This document shows, one piece after another, positions 23,587 through 31,936 of a DNA stretch of 32,582 nt. This DNA is from Acidobacteriota bacterium. Its GTDB lineage: Bacteria > Acidobacteriota > Terriglobia > Acidiferrales > UBA7541. Positions within the stretch are counted from its first letter, which is position 1. Each line of letters begins with the position of its first letter. The notes below the pieces were generated by a model. The model had not been told where the DNA came from. It saw only the letters and a program-made list of their open reading frames with translations, and made no database searches. The stretch is from NCBI GenBank assembly GCA_013287135.1, contig JABDEK010000045.1, positions 1-32,582 of the forward strand. Direction: 5' to 3'. A program made the position numbers and the translations under genes.

Positions 23587-24165
23587 ATGGAAACCCTGTC
23601 AATCGATCAATGGGTAACGCAACTTTGCGCGATTCCCGAGCCTGAATTTTCCATTTCGCGCGTATTCGATTTCACCGCACAGAAAGCTATTCAGCCGGAG
23701 ACTCTTTCTCCCTATCTTTTTTACGCAAGGAGCCACTACACGCGAAACTTGATCTACAAATGCAATCTCTTTGAAGTGATGGCGATCTGCTGGGATATCG
23801 GGCAGGTCAGCCGCATTCACAATCATCGCGACCAGAATTGCTGGATGGTTACGCCCATCGGACGTCTGCGCGTTCAAAATTTTCGCGTGGATGAGCGCGA
23901 CAAAGCTCATTCCACTTGCCACCTGATCCCGTCAGATGCTTACGACATGGATGCCGAACATCCCGCCGTGGTACAACCGGAAGAGCCGGTTCATCAAGTG
24001 TTGAATCTTCCGGAGTTTGGACAGCGCTCGACCAGCGTTCATATTTATTCCTATCCGTATTCTTCCTGCGAGGTTTATTCCATTGATAAAGGGGTGTATG
24101 CAGACGTTCCGCTTCATTATTCCAGCGAATACGGCAAACTTTCTCCCGATGAAAAATTGATGTAG
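23587..24165 (+). CDS. Cysteine dioxygenase type I
   Basis: A 192-residue cupin enzyme that oxidises L-cysteine to cysteine sulfinate using Fe(II) and O2. The iron ligands correspond to H78, H80 (IHNH) and H136 (PVHQV). The second-sphere triad S150-H152-Y154 (SVHIY) matches Ser-His-Tyr of the mammalian enzyme at the same spacing. C85 sits where the mammalian cross-link Cys (C93, bonded to Tyr157) is found, and C161 matches the mammalian C164. ATG 23587 is chosen because of the GGGGAGG ribosome binding site eight bases upstream and the promoter position. It stands alone, diverging from rlmN, with no sulfur-metabolism gene beside it. Confidence 0.92.
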   Translation: METLSIDQWVTQLCAIPEPEFSISRVFDFTAQKAIQPETLSPYLFYARSHYTRNLIYKCNLFEVMAICWDIGQVSRIHNHRDQNCWMVTPIGRLRVQNFRVDERDKAHSTCHLIPSDAYDMDAEHPAVVQPEEPVHQVLNLPEFGQRSTSVHIYSYPYSSCEVYSIDKGVYADVPLHYSSEYGKLSPDEKLM

Positions 24166-24259
24166 CAGAAAGTTCTGTTCTTTTTTCGTAGCGAAGGGTG
24201 GAAACGTGGGGGTTCCCGCCATTACATTTTCATCCGCGCCATGTCAGAATATGTAAAAC

Positions 24260-25552
24260 ATGCCCAACACTGTGCAAGTCGATACGCCGCATAAAGTACA
24301 GAAGGAAGTTTTCTCCAACGGTCTCGTTGTAATCACCGAGCCAATGGAGCACGTCCATTCCGTTTCCGTTGGAATCTGGCTGCGCGCAGGTTCGCGGCGC
24401 GAGCCCACTGCGCTAAATGGTATTTCTCACTTCATCGAACACATGGTTTTCAAGGGCACCACGCGGCGGTCCGCGGAAGATATCGCGCGAGAAGTGGATA
24501 GTGTGGGCGGCATGCTGGACGCCTTTACCTCCAAAGAAATGGTTTGCTTCAACACGCGTGTTCTCGACGAACACTTGGCAAAAGTGTTCGACGTGATTGC
24601 GGACATGGTTCTGGAGCCCAAATTTGCCGAAGACGAAATCGAACGCGAAAAATCAGTGATCCTGGAAGAAATTCGCATGACTCAGGACAATCCCGAAGAC
24701 CTGGTGCATGAGCTATTCACCCAGAATTTTTGGTATCCCCACCCGCTTGGCAAACCCATTCTCGGCACGCCCGAAACGGTGGGAGCTTTTTCGCGCGATA
24801 CCCTGCGCACCTGGTTTCACGAGCGATATTCCCCGAACAACATGGTCATCACTGCCGCGGGCCATTTAACCCACGCGCAACTTCTTGATCTTGTGGGCGA
24901 ACGCTTTGCCAACCGCCCTGCTGGGAATCCCTTGACTCCTGAATCTACGCCGGTCGCCGCCCCACACATTACCGTGCGCACCAAACATGAGCTGGAACAG
25001 GTACATCTTTGCCTGGGCGTGTCGGCGCTGCCCATGACCGACCAGCGCCGCTTTGCTGTCTCCGTGCTGAGTAACGTTCTTGGCGGCGGCATGTCCTCCC
25101 GGCTATTTCAGAATATTCGCGAGCGCCAGGGCTTGGCTTACGCGATTTTCAGCGAAATGAATTCTTATCGCGATGCGGGAGTGCTTTCGGTTTATGCCGG
25201 AACGTCCTTAGAAACTGTTTCACAGCTCATTCGCTCAGTGCTGGAGGAGTTTCGCCGAATGAAAGACGAGCCGCTCCCGGAAGAGGAGCTGCGGCGCGCG
25301 AAAGATCATCTGAAAGGCGCCACGCTTCTGGCCTTGGAAGGCACTGGCCAGCGAATGAACAGTCTCGCTCGCTATCACATTTATTTTGACCGTCACTACA
25401 CCGCGCAAGAACTGATCGCCATGCTGGAGGAAGTTACTGCAGCGGATGTGCAGCGGCTCGCTCAGGACTTTTTTCAGTCCGAGCGCATCGCCGCGTCCGT
25501 GGTCGGCAATCTGAACGGTTTTCAACTAACCCGCGACCAGCTTGTCCTTTAA
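24260..25552 (+). CDS. M16 family zinc metallopeptidase (processing-peptidase-like)
   Basis: A 430-residue protein with the inverted zinc motif H57-F-I-E60-H61 and downstream glutamates E136/E137 in ILEEIRM, as in active M16B peptidases (bacterial YmxG/PqqL-like and the mitochondrial processing peptidase beta subunit). The N-terminal active domain and the C-terminal domain (from about residue 215, with GGGMSSRLFQNIRERQGLAYAI) are both complete. No signal peptide is seen, so it is probably cytoplasmic. There is a single M16 protein here; an inactive partner gene is not adjacent. The WalJ-like gene follows on the same strand after 92 bp. Confidence 0.93.
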   Translation: MPNTVQVDTPHKVQKEVFSNGLVVITEPMEHVHSVSVGIWLRAGSRREPTALNGISHFIEHMVFKGTTRRSAEDIAREVDSVGGMLDAFTSKEMVCFNTRVLDEHLAKVFDVIADMVLEPKFAEDEIEREKSVILEEIRMTQDNPEDLVHELFTQNFWYPHPLGKPILGTPETVGAFSRDTLRTWFHERYSPNNMVITAAGHLTHAQLLDLVGERFANRPAGNPLTPESTPVAAPHITVRTKHELEQVHLCLGVSALPMTDQRRFAVSVLSNVLGGGMSSRLFQNIRERQGLAYAIFSEMNSYRDAGVLSVYAGTSLETVSQLIRSVLEEFRRMKDEPLPEEELRRAKDHLKGATLLALEGTGQRMNSLARYHIYFDRHYTAQELIAMLEEVTAADVQRLAQDFFQSERIAASVVGNLNGFQLTRDQLVL

Positions 25553-25644
25553 CTCATGCTCTGAATCCCGCCAGTTGACGTAGGCTCCACAGTTTGCCAT
25601 CATCTTCGCGGTTCTTGCGCGCGTCTCGCTGCTGCAGAACCTGA

Positions 25645-26469
25645 CTGAGGGAAGCGATCTCGTTCCGCGTATCCATTCTGGCGTCAGGAAGCACGGGCAA
25701 CTGCACGTTGCTCGAGACAGGCCATACCACTCTCCTCGTTGATGCCGGCTTAGGCCGTAAGGAAATGCTCCGGCGCTTTGAAGCGCTGGGCCGCCCGCGT
25801 CCCGAGCATGTAGACGCCGTCCTGATCACCCACGAGCACAGCGATCATTCCAGCGCCATGGCGCAGATGGCGCGCGAGTGGAAATGCCCCGCCTACTTGA
25901 CCGAGCTAACCCACCGCGAAATTCTGAAATTGTGCGAGGACGGTCCGGTAAGAAAAATCGAACGCATTGAATACGTTCGCTGCGGCGCGCCATTCGAAAT
26001 CGGCGACATCGAAATAACTCCGTTCACGATTCCGCACGACGCTGCTGATCCGGTGGGCTATTGCTTCCGCTCGAATGGAACTAAAGTTGTGATTGTTACC
26101 GACCTGGGCTACATGCCCGAGCTGGTGAAACATTATCTGCGCGAAGCCGATTTGCTTATTCTCGAGTCAAATCACGATCTCGAGATGCTAAAGGTTGGGC
26201 CGTACCCTTGGTACATCAAGCAACGCGTGATGAGCCGCACCGGGCATCTTTCAAATGCGGTAGTAAGCGAATTTCTGGCGGATACGGAAGTATTCGACGG
26301 GCACGCTCGCCACGTCATCCTCGCGCACCTCTCTGAGCAAAACAATAATCCCGACGTTGCGCGCATTTCCGCCGAAGAAGCGCTCGGGCGCCGCGCCGCG
26401 GAATTCGCTTTCCATGGCACATTGCATGTTGCATCGCAACGAGTTCCCCTTGGCCCCTTTGAGCTGTAA
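25645..26469 (+). CDS. WalJ/YycJ-like MBL-fold metallohydrolase, unusual start
   Basis: A metallo-beta-lactamase-fold protein with THEHSDH metal-binding motif and further ligands expected at IPHDA, VTDLG and ILAHLS; it resembles WalJ/YycJ, a DNA exonuclease-like hydrolase. The conserved N-terminus of the family (V-S-I-L-A-S-G-S-T-G-N-C-T-L-L-E-T) is encoded at 25669-25719 in the same frame. The only canonical start codon in the frame is TTG at 25708, inside that conserved motif. Upstream of it the frame is open back to 25645, with CTG (25645), ATC (25657) or ATT (25675) as possible non-standard starts. The given left end is therefore the limit of the open frame, not a proven start. A sequencing error or small lesion that removed the ATG is an alternative. 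It ends 3 bp before the convergent sigma-factor gene. Confidence 0.85.
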   Translation: MREAISFRVSILASGSTGNCTLLETGHTTLLVDAGLGRKEMLRRFEALGRPRPEHVDAVLITHEHSDHSSAMAQMAREWKCPAYLTELTHREILKLCEDGPVRKIERIEYVRCGAPFEIGDIEITPFTIPHDAADPVGYCFRSNGTKVVIVTDLGYMPELVKHYLREADLLILESNHDLEMLKVGPYPWYIKQRVMSRTGHLSNAVVSEFLADTEVFDGHARHVILAHLSEQNNNPDVARISAEEALGRRAAEFAFHGTLHVASQRVPLGPFEL

Positions 26470-26472
26470 TCC

Positions 26473-27318
26473 TTAGCGCGATTCTTCGCGTCGCGAAAGA
26501 CTCTGGAAAAAAAGATCATGCACGGTACGCGTGCGGCCTGATTCCAAATCAGCATTGCGAACGATGTCCAGTCGCGCGTCGAAAAGATTATCCGCTGTGA
26601 AGGCTACGCCTGGCGCCACTTCAATTTGAACCAAATCCGCGCCGCTATAGCCTTCACCCGCTATTTCCCGCAATCCGCGGCATTGATGGCATATGCCGGA
26701 TTTATTGATCAGCGCGCATAAACCATCGTAGTCCTCGGTCATTTTTGCCCGAGCCGCCGCTAGCCGATGACGAAACATAGGCTCAGAGACACTTAGAATT
26801 TTGGCCGCTTCCTCACTGGTGAAACCGAGCACTTCCTTGAGCATCACAGCCGCTTGTTCCTCGGGGGGAAGAGTCCGAGAAATGCAGGAAAAACAGAAGG
26901 CAATGTGCTCGCGAATTTCAAACCGAAATTCTGGCTGATGCATCATTCCGACCAGTTGCTCGATTCTTTCAGGATCAGCCGTGGCCTCTTCTTCACCGAG
27001 ACACTGCGCTTCAACCCGCCAACGCTTCCGTTTGCGCAAATGATCGAGACAAACGTGGGTTGCGATGCCAAAGACCCAACTTTTGAATCTCGCCTCACCG
27101 CGATATTCGCGGATATTTTCGAGAACGCGCACCAACACGTCTTGAAGCAAATCTTCGGCATCCTGCCGCAGCGTGACCATTCGGTAGATGTAACCGAAGA
27201 GCGGTTTGCGCCAGGGATCGAGCAGCGAATCGAACGCATTCTGGTCGCCGTGGCGTGCTCGCTCCACGAGCGCGACTTCTTCGTCCGCCGGAATTTGCGG
27301 TAGAGGATAAACCGGCAT
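26473..27318 (-). CDS. ECF-type sigma factor with Cys-containing C-terminal extension
   Basis: A 281-residue sigma70-family factor. Region 2 covers about residues 28-100 (DAEDLLQDVLVRVLENIREYRGEARFKSWVFGIA) and region 4 about 136-195 (LPPEEQAAVMLKEVLGFTSEEAAKILSVSE). ECF factors usually stop here; this one continues about 85 residues. The extension begins C201-ALINKSGI-C210-HQ-C213, and a second CxxC (C142-FS-C145) sits at the start of region 4. The four or five cysteines could bind zinc or sense redox state, replacing a separate anti-sigma factor; this is inference. None of the adjacent genes looks like an anti-sigma gene. The ATG has AGGAG 6-8 bases upstream. The VOC gene lies 74 bp upstream on the same strand. 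Confidence 0.9.
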   Translation of the reverse strand: MPVYPLPQIPADEEVALVERARHGDQNAFDSLLDPWRKPLFGYIYRMVTLRQDAEDLLQDVLVRVLENIREYRGEARFKSWVFGIATHVCLDHLRKRKRWRVEAQCLGEEEATADPERIEQLVGMMHQPEFRFEIREHIAFCFSCISRTLPPEEQAAVMLKEVLGFTSEEAAKILSVSEPMFRHRLAAARAKMTEDYDGLCALINKSGICHQCRGLREIAGEGYSGADLVQIEVAPGVAFTADNLFDARLDIVRNADLESGRTRTVHDLFFQSLSRREESR

Positions 27319-27392
27319 TTGTTTCTCCTGAAGACGGCGAAGCCGCGACAGTTTACACCTGCCATCCGTCGCGGCCCATCCGGTTTATGAGT

Positions 27393-27746
27393 TTAGGAAT
27401 GCATCAGCAGTTGACAAAGTTGCAAGCGGTTGCCGGAAGGATCGCGAAACGTAGCAAGTTTGACCATACCCGGAACTTCTTCAATCTTGCCTTCGAACGA
27501 AACACCGCGGGACTCCAAGCGTCTTCGTTCGTCCTCAATGTCGGGTACTTGCAATACGACCGTTGCGCCGGGTTCCTTGCCCGCGCGCGGATTTACCGCC
27601 AGCCCGATCGAGGCTTCTCCTTCGCCTCCGGCAAATTCCGCCCACTGCTCCGTCTCAAACGTCTTTTTCAATCCCAGCGACTCGCCGTAAAACTTCTTAG
27701 CTTGCTCGAAATCCTTCACACTGAACCATGAAATTGTAACTTTCAT
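27393..27746 (-). CDS. VOC superfamily (glyoxalase/bleomycin-resistance fold) protein
   Basis: A 117-residue single VOC module: an N-terminal beta-alpha unit with FSVKDFEQAKKFYGESLGL, then VVLQVPDIEDERRRLESRGV and FRDPSGNRLQLCQ, the usual C-terminal DPxGN motif. These proteins bind a metal and a small substrate as homodimers. The substrate cannot be named. GAGGAGAATACA before the ATG gives a good ribosome binding site. Its position directly upstream of the sigma-factor gene on the same strand suggests shared expression. Confidence 0.92.
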   Translation of the reverse strand: MKVTISWFSVKDFEQAKKFYGESLGLKKTFETEQWAEFAGGEGEASIGLAVNPRAGKEPGATVVLQVPDIEDERRRLESRGVSFEGKIEEVPGMVKLATFRDPSGNRLQLCQLLMHS

Positions 27747-28130
27747 TGTATTCTCCTCGGTTTTGAATTTGTGCTGCTGTGATCTATGTCGTTCGGCGAA
27801 GTAGTTTCCGCCAACTTAATGAAACCACTGCGTTTACGGTTGCCTGTGCCGTAGCGTTAGAGCAGAAGAGGCAATACCTTGCTTGCTGGAAACAATTACT
27901 TGAATCTTGCCATTCGACATGCCACTTTGATCTGCACGGTGGGACGTGATGCGAAACAGAGAAATCACAAAATCTAAATGTTACGAAGCTAGTAAATGGT
28001 TTGCCAACCTCGACCGAGCTAAACACCCATCCTTTCATGGAAGACGGGCGAAAACAGCCCGCAGCGCCGTAGATTCGGTATGATACCAAGAGTGGATCTA
28101 CCCGCCACGGGAAGGGTTAGGGAGGCAAAC
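27747..28130. other. Intergenic region between the divergent VOC and purB genes
   Basis: This 384-bp stretch has no gene I can support. Near purB it contains two small hairpins (CCAT/ATGG at 28027-28040 and CGGGC/GCCCG at 28045-28061) and TATGAT at 28079-28084 inside the palindrome GGTAT-G-ATACC. That may be the purB -10 box with an operator, but no good -35 box is seen. Confidence 0.45.
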
Positions 28131-29450
28131 TTGATTGGACGGTATACGCGCGCCGAGATGGGCCGCGTTTGGAGCGAAGACAATCGCTTTCAGAAGTGGC
28201 TGGAAGTTGAGCTTGCCGCCACTGAAACGCTAGCGGAAGCGGGCATCGTTCCCCGTGAAGCTGCGGCAAAATTGGGCGAACGCGCGCGCATAGATGTAGC
28301 ACGCATCAACGAGATTGAAGCAAAAGTTAAGCATGACGTGATTGCGTTCACCATTGCGGTGCAGGAGTCGGTAGCGGATCCAGAAGCGGCGCGCTGGCTG
28401 CACTACGGGCTCACGTCGAACGATGTGGTGGACACCGCGCAAGCGCTCCTCGTTCGTGAAGCTTCACAGTTAATCGAAAAAGACCTGGATGCGTTTGGCG
28501 AAGTGCTCGAGCGGCGCGCGTGGGAGTTTAAAGATACACCGGAAATAGGGCGCACGCATGGCATTCATGCTGAGCCCATCACGTTTGGCTTAAAAGTGGC
28601 GAACTGGTACGCGGAAAATCGTCGCGACCATACGCGCTTCAAGGCGGCGGCAGAGCAGATGGCGGTGGGGAAAATCTCCGGCGCGGTAGGCACGTGCACG
28701 CATCTTGGCCCGGAGATTGAACAAAAAATCTGCCAGAAACTTGGTTTGGCCACCGCACCCATCACTTCCCAGGTCATCGAGCGCGACCGCCATGCGCAGT
28801 ATCTTTCCACCCTCGCGATCGTGGCGGCATCGCTCGAACGCGTGGCACAGGAAATTCGCCACCTGCAACGCACGGAAGTTCGCGAAGTAGAGGAACCCTT
28901 CGGCGGCGAACAGCGTGGCAGCTCGGCCATGCCACACAAACGCAATCCTGTTTCGAGCGAGCAGATATGCGGGTTAGCGCGTATCGTGCGGTCGAATTCC
29001 GTGGCTGCCATGGAAAACATCGCGCTGTGGCACGAGCGTGATATTTCGCACAGCTCCGTGGAGCGCGTAATTCTTCCTGATTCGACGATTCTGGTGGACT
29101 ACATGCTGCATCGCACCACCGAAATTGTTCGCAACATGAAAGTTTTCCCGCAACGGATGCAACGTAACCTTGACTCCACCAGGGGACTGATTTTCTCGGG
29201 CCAGCTTTTACAGGATTTGGTGGAACAGGGCGCGCCGCGCGAAGATGCTTACAAGTGGGTGCAAAGTCACGCCATGTCCGCGTGGGAATCGGATACAAGT
29301 TTCCGGGATCGAATCGCGGCAGACGCGAATATCCGAAAATTTCTGGATGAAAAGGCTTTGGCTCACACATTCGATTTAAAGCGGCAGTTGCGGGCGGTCG
29401 ATGCGATCTTCCGTCGCGTGTTTGGCGCAAAATCTTCCGTCGCCAGCTAA
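28131..29450 (+). CDS. purB: Adenylosuccinate lyase
   Basis: PurB cleaves SAICAR and adenylosuccinate, releasing fumarate, in purine synthesis. From TTG 28131 the protein has 439 residues and begins MIGRYTRAEMGRVW, as in other PurB proteins. GGGAGG lies 5 bases upstream of this TTG, which is why the earlier in-frame ATG at 28080 is rejected. Family signatures visible: HYGLTSNDVVDTA, GRTHGIHAEP, GAVGT and the flexible catalytic loop GSSAMPHKRNP. No other purine gene is adjacent. It converges with the secreted-protein gene, leaving 30 bp between stops and no visible terminator. Confidence 0.96.
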   Translation: MIGRYTRAEMGRVWSEDNRFQKWLEVELAATETLAEAGIVPREAAAKLGERARIDVARINEIEAKVKHDVIAFTIAVQESVADPEAARWLHYGLTSNDVVDTAQALLVREASQLIEKDLDAFGEVLERRAWEFKDTPEIGRTHGIHAEPITFGLKVANWYAENRRDHTRFKAAAEQMAVGKISGAVGTCTHLGPEIEQKICQKLGLATAPITSQVIERDRHAQYLSTLAIVAASLERVAQEIRHLQRTEVREVEEPFGGEQRGSSAMPHKRNPVSSEQICGLARIVRSNSVAAMENIALWHERDISHSSVERVILPDSTILVDYMLHRTTEIVRNMKVFPQRMQRNLDSTRGLIFSGQLLQDLVEQGAPREDAYKWVQSHAMSAWESDTSFRDRIAADANIRKFLDEKALAHTFDLKRQLRAVDAIFRRVFGAKSSVAS

Positions 29451-29480
29451 TAAATCTTCCGAGACAGTCGAGTGGGTTAA

Positions 29481-31064
29481 TTATTTCGGGGAATTCTCTT
29501 CCACCGGTGTGGATGCGCCTAGCTTTGCTTCCGACGTGAATTTCTTGTAATCGCTGTAGCGATCGATCTCGTTCTGTTTCACTTTAAAGAAGACCACACG
29601 TGCGGCGGCGTGAACTTCGGAATAAGAAGGCAGCCACACTTCATTGTTCACCATGGTTTGCTCGAGAACTAGATTGGAACCTTTGGATAGTGAGGCCAGA
29701 ATCCCGCCGCCGATCTTCACATTGTCATTAAACCGAGCTTCCAGACGTGCCACATCGCGAGCTTGTTCGTCCACCCAAAGTACGCCGGAGAGTTTCTGCA
29801 CGATGCTCTCAACCATTTTTTTCGGCTTGTAATCGGGGTTCGGCCCAAAATCGAAGACAATTACTTCCTGTCCACGGAAAAGTTCGCGACGCGGATTGGT
29901 GAAACGCTCGGCGCGGAGAAAGTCGGAAATCTGGGCCTGCTCCTCTTCGTCCTGTTTTGCCTGCTTTTTGGGGTCGTTTTGGAGTTCGGCTTGTTTTTTC
30001 TTTTTCTCGTCGAAGTCTTTGCCGAAGCGCGCATCTTCCTTTTTTTTCTCGTCGCCTTCCAGCGGCTTGCCGTCTTTGGCCAGGAGATGGCGGATTTCAT
30101 ATTCGCCAATGTAAAAAATGTCGTACTCTTTCACCGAACGCGAAGTGACCTGGCCGTTGGAATCCGTTTTTTCTTCTTCCTCATTCAAATGGCAGGTGTA
30201 CTGCTTCAGGATTTCTTCGACCGTTCGTTGATTTTTATCGATGTCGAGCAGAAGTTTGGCTACCTCCGGCAGTGGGCGGCCCTCTCTAGGTGGAAAATCA
30301 AAAATAGAATCCTGTACCGGCGCATTCATTTCCACGCGTGTGACCGCAATTTGATAGATGTGGCCGACGCGGTGTAACTCAATGCGATTCGGTTCCAAGA
30401 TGCCCTTTACCGGCTTATAATCGAAATAATCGATCTCCTCTGAAACTTCAGCGGGCTGCGTTCCGGCTGTTTGGGAATTTGCCTTGTCGCTGGCCAGCGA
30501 GAATTTCAACGCGGGAGGTGGAATTATCTCGCGAACGATCAGGTGGGTTTGCGTGTCGAAAAAAACTTCGCGTGTAACCCCTGATGCGATCGAGAATTCG
30601 ACGTGATATGCCTGGCGCCCGGAAACATTTTCGATTCCCACGAGTCTCGCTCCGATCTTGTCTTTCTTCGCGCTCGCTAAATGCTCGTTCAAATAACGTC
30701 CGGTAGCCGTCCATTCAACCGCTTCCGCTCCAGTGAATGTATGCGGCGCTCCGCCAGCCTCTTGGCTCCAAGCGGACATTCCGTTGGAGGCGACAATGGT
30801 GTGCTGCGGCTCGATAAGAATCTCGGAATAGAATTTATTAGGCGCTTTGGTAATCAGGGAGTAAGAACCGCTAACCTCAGCAGATCCTTCCCTCAAGTTT
30901 CCGGTAATTGTCACGGTTTGAATCTTCGTCAGCGCTTTTGCGCCGCCTTCTGCATGCAAATAATCATCGATGATTTTCTGAGGGGTTTGGGCGTGGCAAG
31001 TGGAGATTGCGGTGAAGAGAAGCGTGAGAGTCGTGCTGAGCGACCTCAAAAAATAACTTTTCAT
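29481..31064 (-). CDS. Large secreted/periplasmic protein, LolA-like architecture suspected
   Basis: A 527-residue protein with an N-terminal signal peptide (KR-rich start, hydrophobic stretch to TAISTCHA, cleavage likely before QTPQK). The N-terminal half (about 25-260) has beta-rich segments of the outer-membrane lipoprotein carrier type (GSYSLITKAPNKFYSEI; REVFFDTQTHLIVREI; EIDYFDYKPVKGILEPNRIEL). A second, partly similar half follows from about 275. Between or within them lies a very charged Lys/Glu stretch (about 340-390), probably a coiled coil. No catalytic motif is recognised. It is probably periplasmic or bound to the outer membrane. It lies downstream of efp on the same strand after 125 bp, with a weak hairpin between them. 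Confidence 0.72.
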   Translation of the reverse strand: MKSYFLRSLSTTLTLLFTAISTCHAQTPQKIIDDYLHAEGGAKALTKIQTVTITGNLREGSAEVSGSYSLITKAPNKFYSEILIEPQHTIVASNGMSAWSQEAGGAPHTFTGAEAVEWTATGRYLNEHLASAKKDKIGARLVGIENVSGRQAYHVEFSIASGVTREVFFDTQTHLIVREIIPPPALKFSLASDKANSQTAGTQPAEVSEEIDYFDYKPVKGILEPNRIELHRVGHIYQIAVTRVEMNAPVQDSIFDFPPREGRPLPEVAKLLLDIDKNQRTVEEILKQYTCHLNEEEEKTDSNGQVTSRSVKEYDIFYIGEYEIRHLLAKDGKPLEGDEKKKEDARFGKDFDEKKKKQAELQNDPKKQAKQDEEEQAQISDFLRAERFTNPRRELFRGQEVIVFDFGPNPDYKPKKMVESIVQKLSGVLWVDEQARDVARLEARFNDNVKIGGGILASLSKGSNLVLEQTMVNNEVWLPSYSEVHAAARVVFFKVKQNEIDRYSDYKKFTSEAKLGASTPVEENSPK

Positions 31065-31189
31065 GTTTTCGTTAACGCGTCAGGCGAATGAACACTTTAC
31101 GAAGATACACAACACTCAGAATATGAAAAAGTTCCACAGCTTCGGGCTCTCACGCAATCAAACTCAGGCTATCACAACGCCGGAATGAG

Positions 31190-31750
31190 TTATTGGATGC
31201 GCTGGATGTAGCGAGCTTCTGAAGTGTCCACTTTCACCTTGTCGCCATTACCGACGAAAGGCGGCACGTTGATAACCAGGCCGGTTTCCAGCTTGGCGGG
31301 CTTCATCACCGCGCTGGCAGTGGCTTTCTGGATGGTTTGCTCGGTATCGACGACGGTCAGGTCAACCGTGTCCGGCAGGAGAACGCCGATGGGCTTGTCG
31401 TCGTAATACTCGATCTTCACCGGCAAATTGGGGATTAGGTAGTCCTTGGTATCGCCCACAATGTCATTTTGCAGGGCAAGCTGCTCATAGTTTTGCGAAT
31501 TCATGAAGTGGTGGCCGTCGCCATCGCTGTAGAGGTATTCGAATTCGATTTCATCCACTGTGACTTTTTCGACGAATTCTTCCGCGCGGAAGCGATAGTC
31601 CATCATCGAGCCGGTGCGCAGATTACGCATCTTGGTCTGCATAGACCCGCGCTTGTTCCCGGGCGTGCGATGGTCCACGCTGTAAATCACGTGGAGATCG
31701 CCTTCGTGCATGATGATCATTCCGGGGCGCAATTGAGTGGACTTTAGCAT
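31190..31750 (-). CDS. efp: Translation elongation factor P
   Basis: EF-P rescues ribosomes stalled at polyproline. The 186-residue protein begins MLKSTQLRPGMIIMHEGD and contains the three beta-barrel domains. The tip loop reads T29-P30-G31-N32-K33-R34-G35, so the position that carries the modified Lys or Arg in other bacteria is Asn32. ATG at 31750 has AGGAG 6 bases upstream. The frame is open further upstream, but that stretch contains the promoter. No gene for an EF-P-modifying enzyme is near. Confidence 0.96.
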   Translation of the reverse strand: MLKSTQLRPGMIIMHEGDLHVIYSVDHRTPGNKRGSMQTKMRNLRTGSMMDYRFRAEEFVEKVTVDEIEFEYLYSDGDGHHFMNSQNYEQLALQNDIVGDTKDYLIPNLPVKIEYYDDKPIGVLLPDTVDLTVVDTEQTIQKATASAVMKPAKLETGLVINVPPFVGNGDKVKVDTSEARYIQRIQ

Positions 31751-31907
31751 CGGTGCTCCTGGGCTGTTTTTAAGACTTTTCTCCGCCGTCAGCCAAGCTT
31801 TTCGCAAACCTGCGGTTGAATGCAAGCAAACGGTGGGTGTTTCAACTGGGCGGCGATCGATCGCGAAGCCCTGCTCGGCGCGAATAGTGTGCGCCGTCGA
31901 AACCTCA

Positions 31908-31936
31908 ATTATAGCGGCCATCCTGCAATCGGTCAA
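31908..31936 (-). promoter_or_regulatory. Sigma70 promoter of efp
   Basis: On the minus strand TTGACC and a perfect TATAAT are separated by exactly 17 bases, the best sigma70 promoter in the window. It predicts a long leader of about 150 nt before the efp ATG. Confidence 0.8.

Noticed and set aside
25554-25676. A 40-codon minus-strand frame (MDTRNEIASLSQVL...) across the start of the WalJ-like gene.
   Set aside because: It looks somewhat protein-like, but has no ribosome binding site and overlaps the region that encodes the conserved WalJ N-terminus.
27784-28089. A 101-codon minus-strand open frame between the VOC gene and purB.
   Set aside because: It is rich in Cys, Ser, Trp and Phe in a way typical of random translation, has no domain, and would start inside the purB promoter region.
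28080-28130. ATG at 28080 as the purB start.
   Set aside because: The TTG at 28131 has GGGAGG at ideal spacing and gives the typical PurB N-terminus; the earlier ATG overlaps a likely -10 box.
31146-31186. AACTCA/TGAGTT hairpin between efp and the secreted-protein gene as a terminator.
   Set aside because: The outer stem has 6 bp with a long loop, and the following bases (TTTGATTG on the minus strand) are only a weak T run; read-through is likely.
31751-31936. A 62-codon N-terminal extension of EF-P.
   Set aside because: The extension covers the near-consensus efp promoter and lacks EF-P similarity; the ATG at 31750 has a good ribosome binding site.
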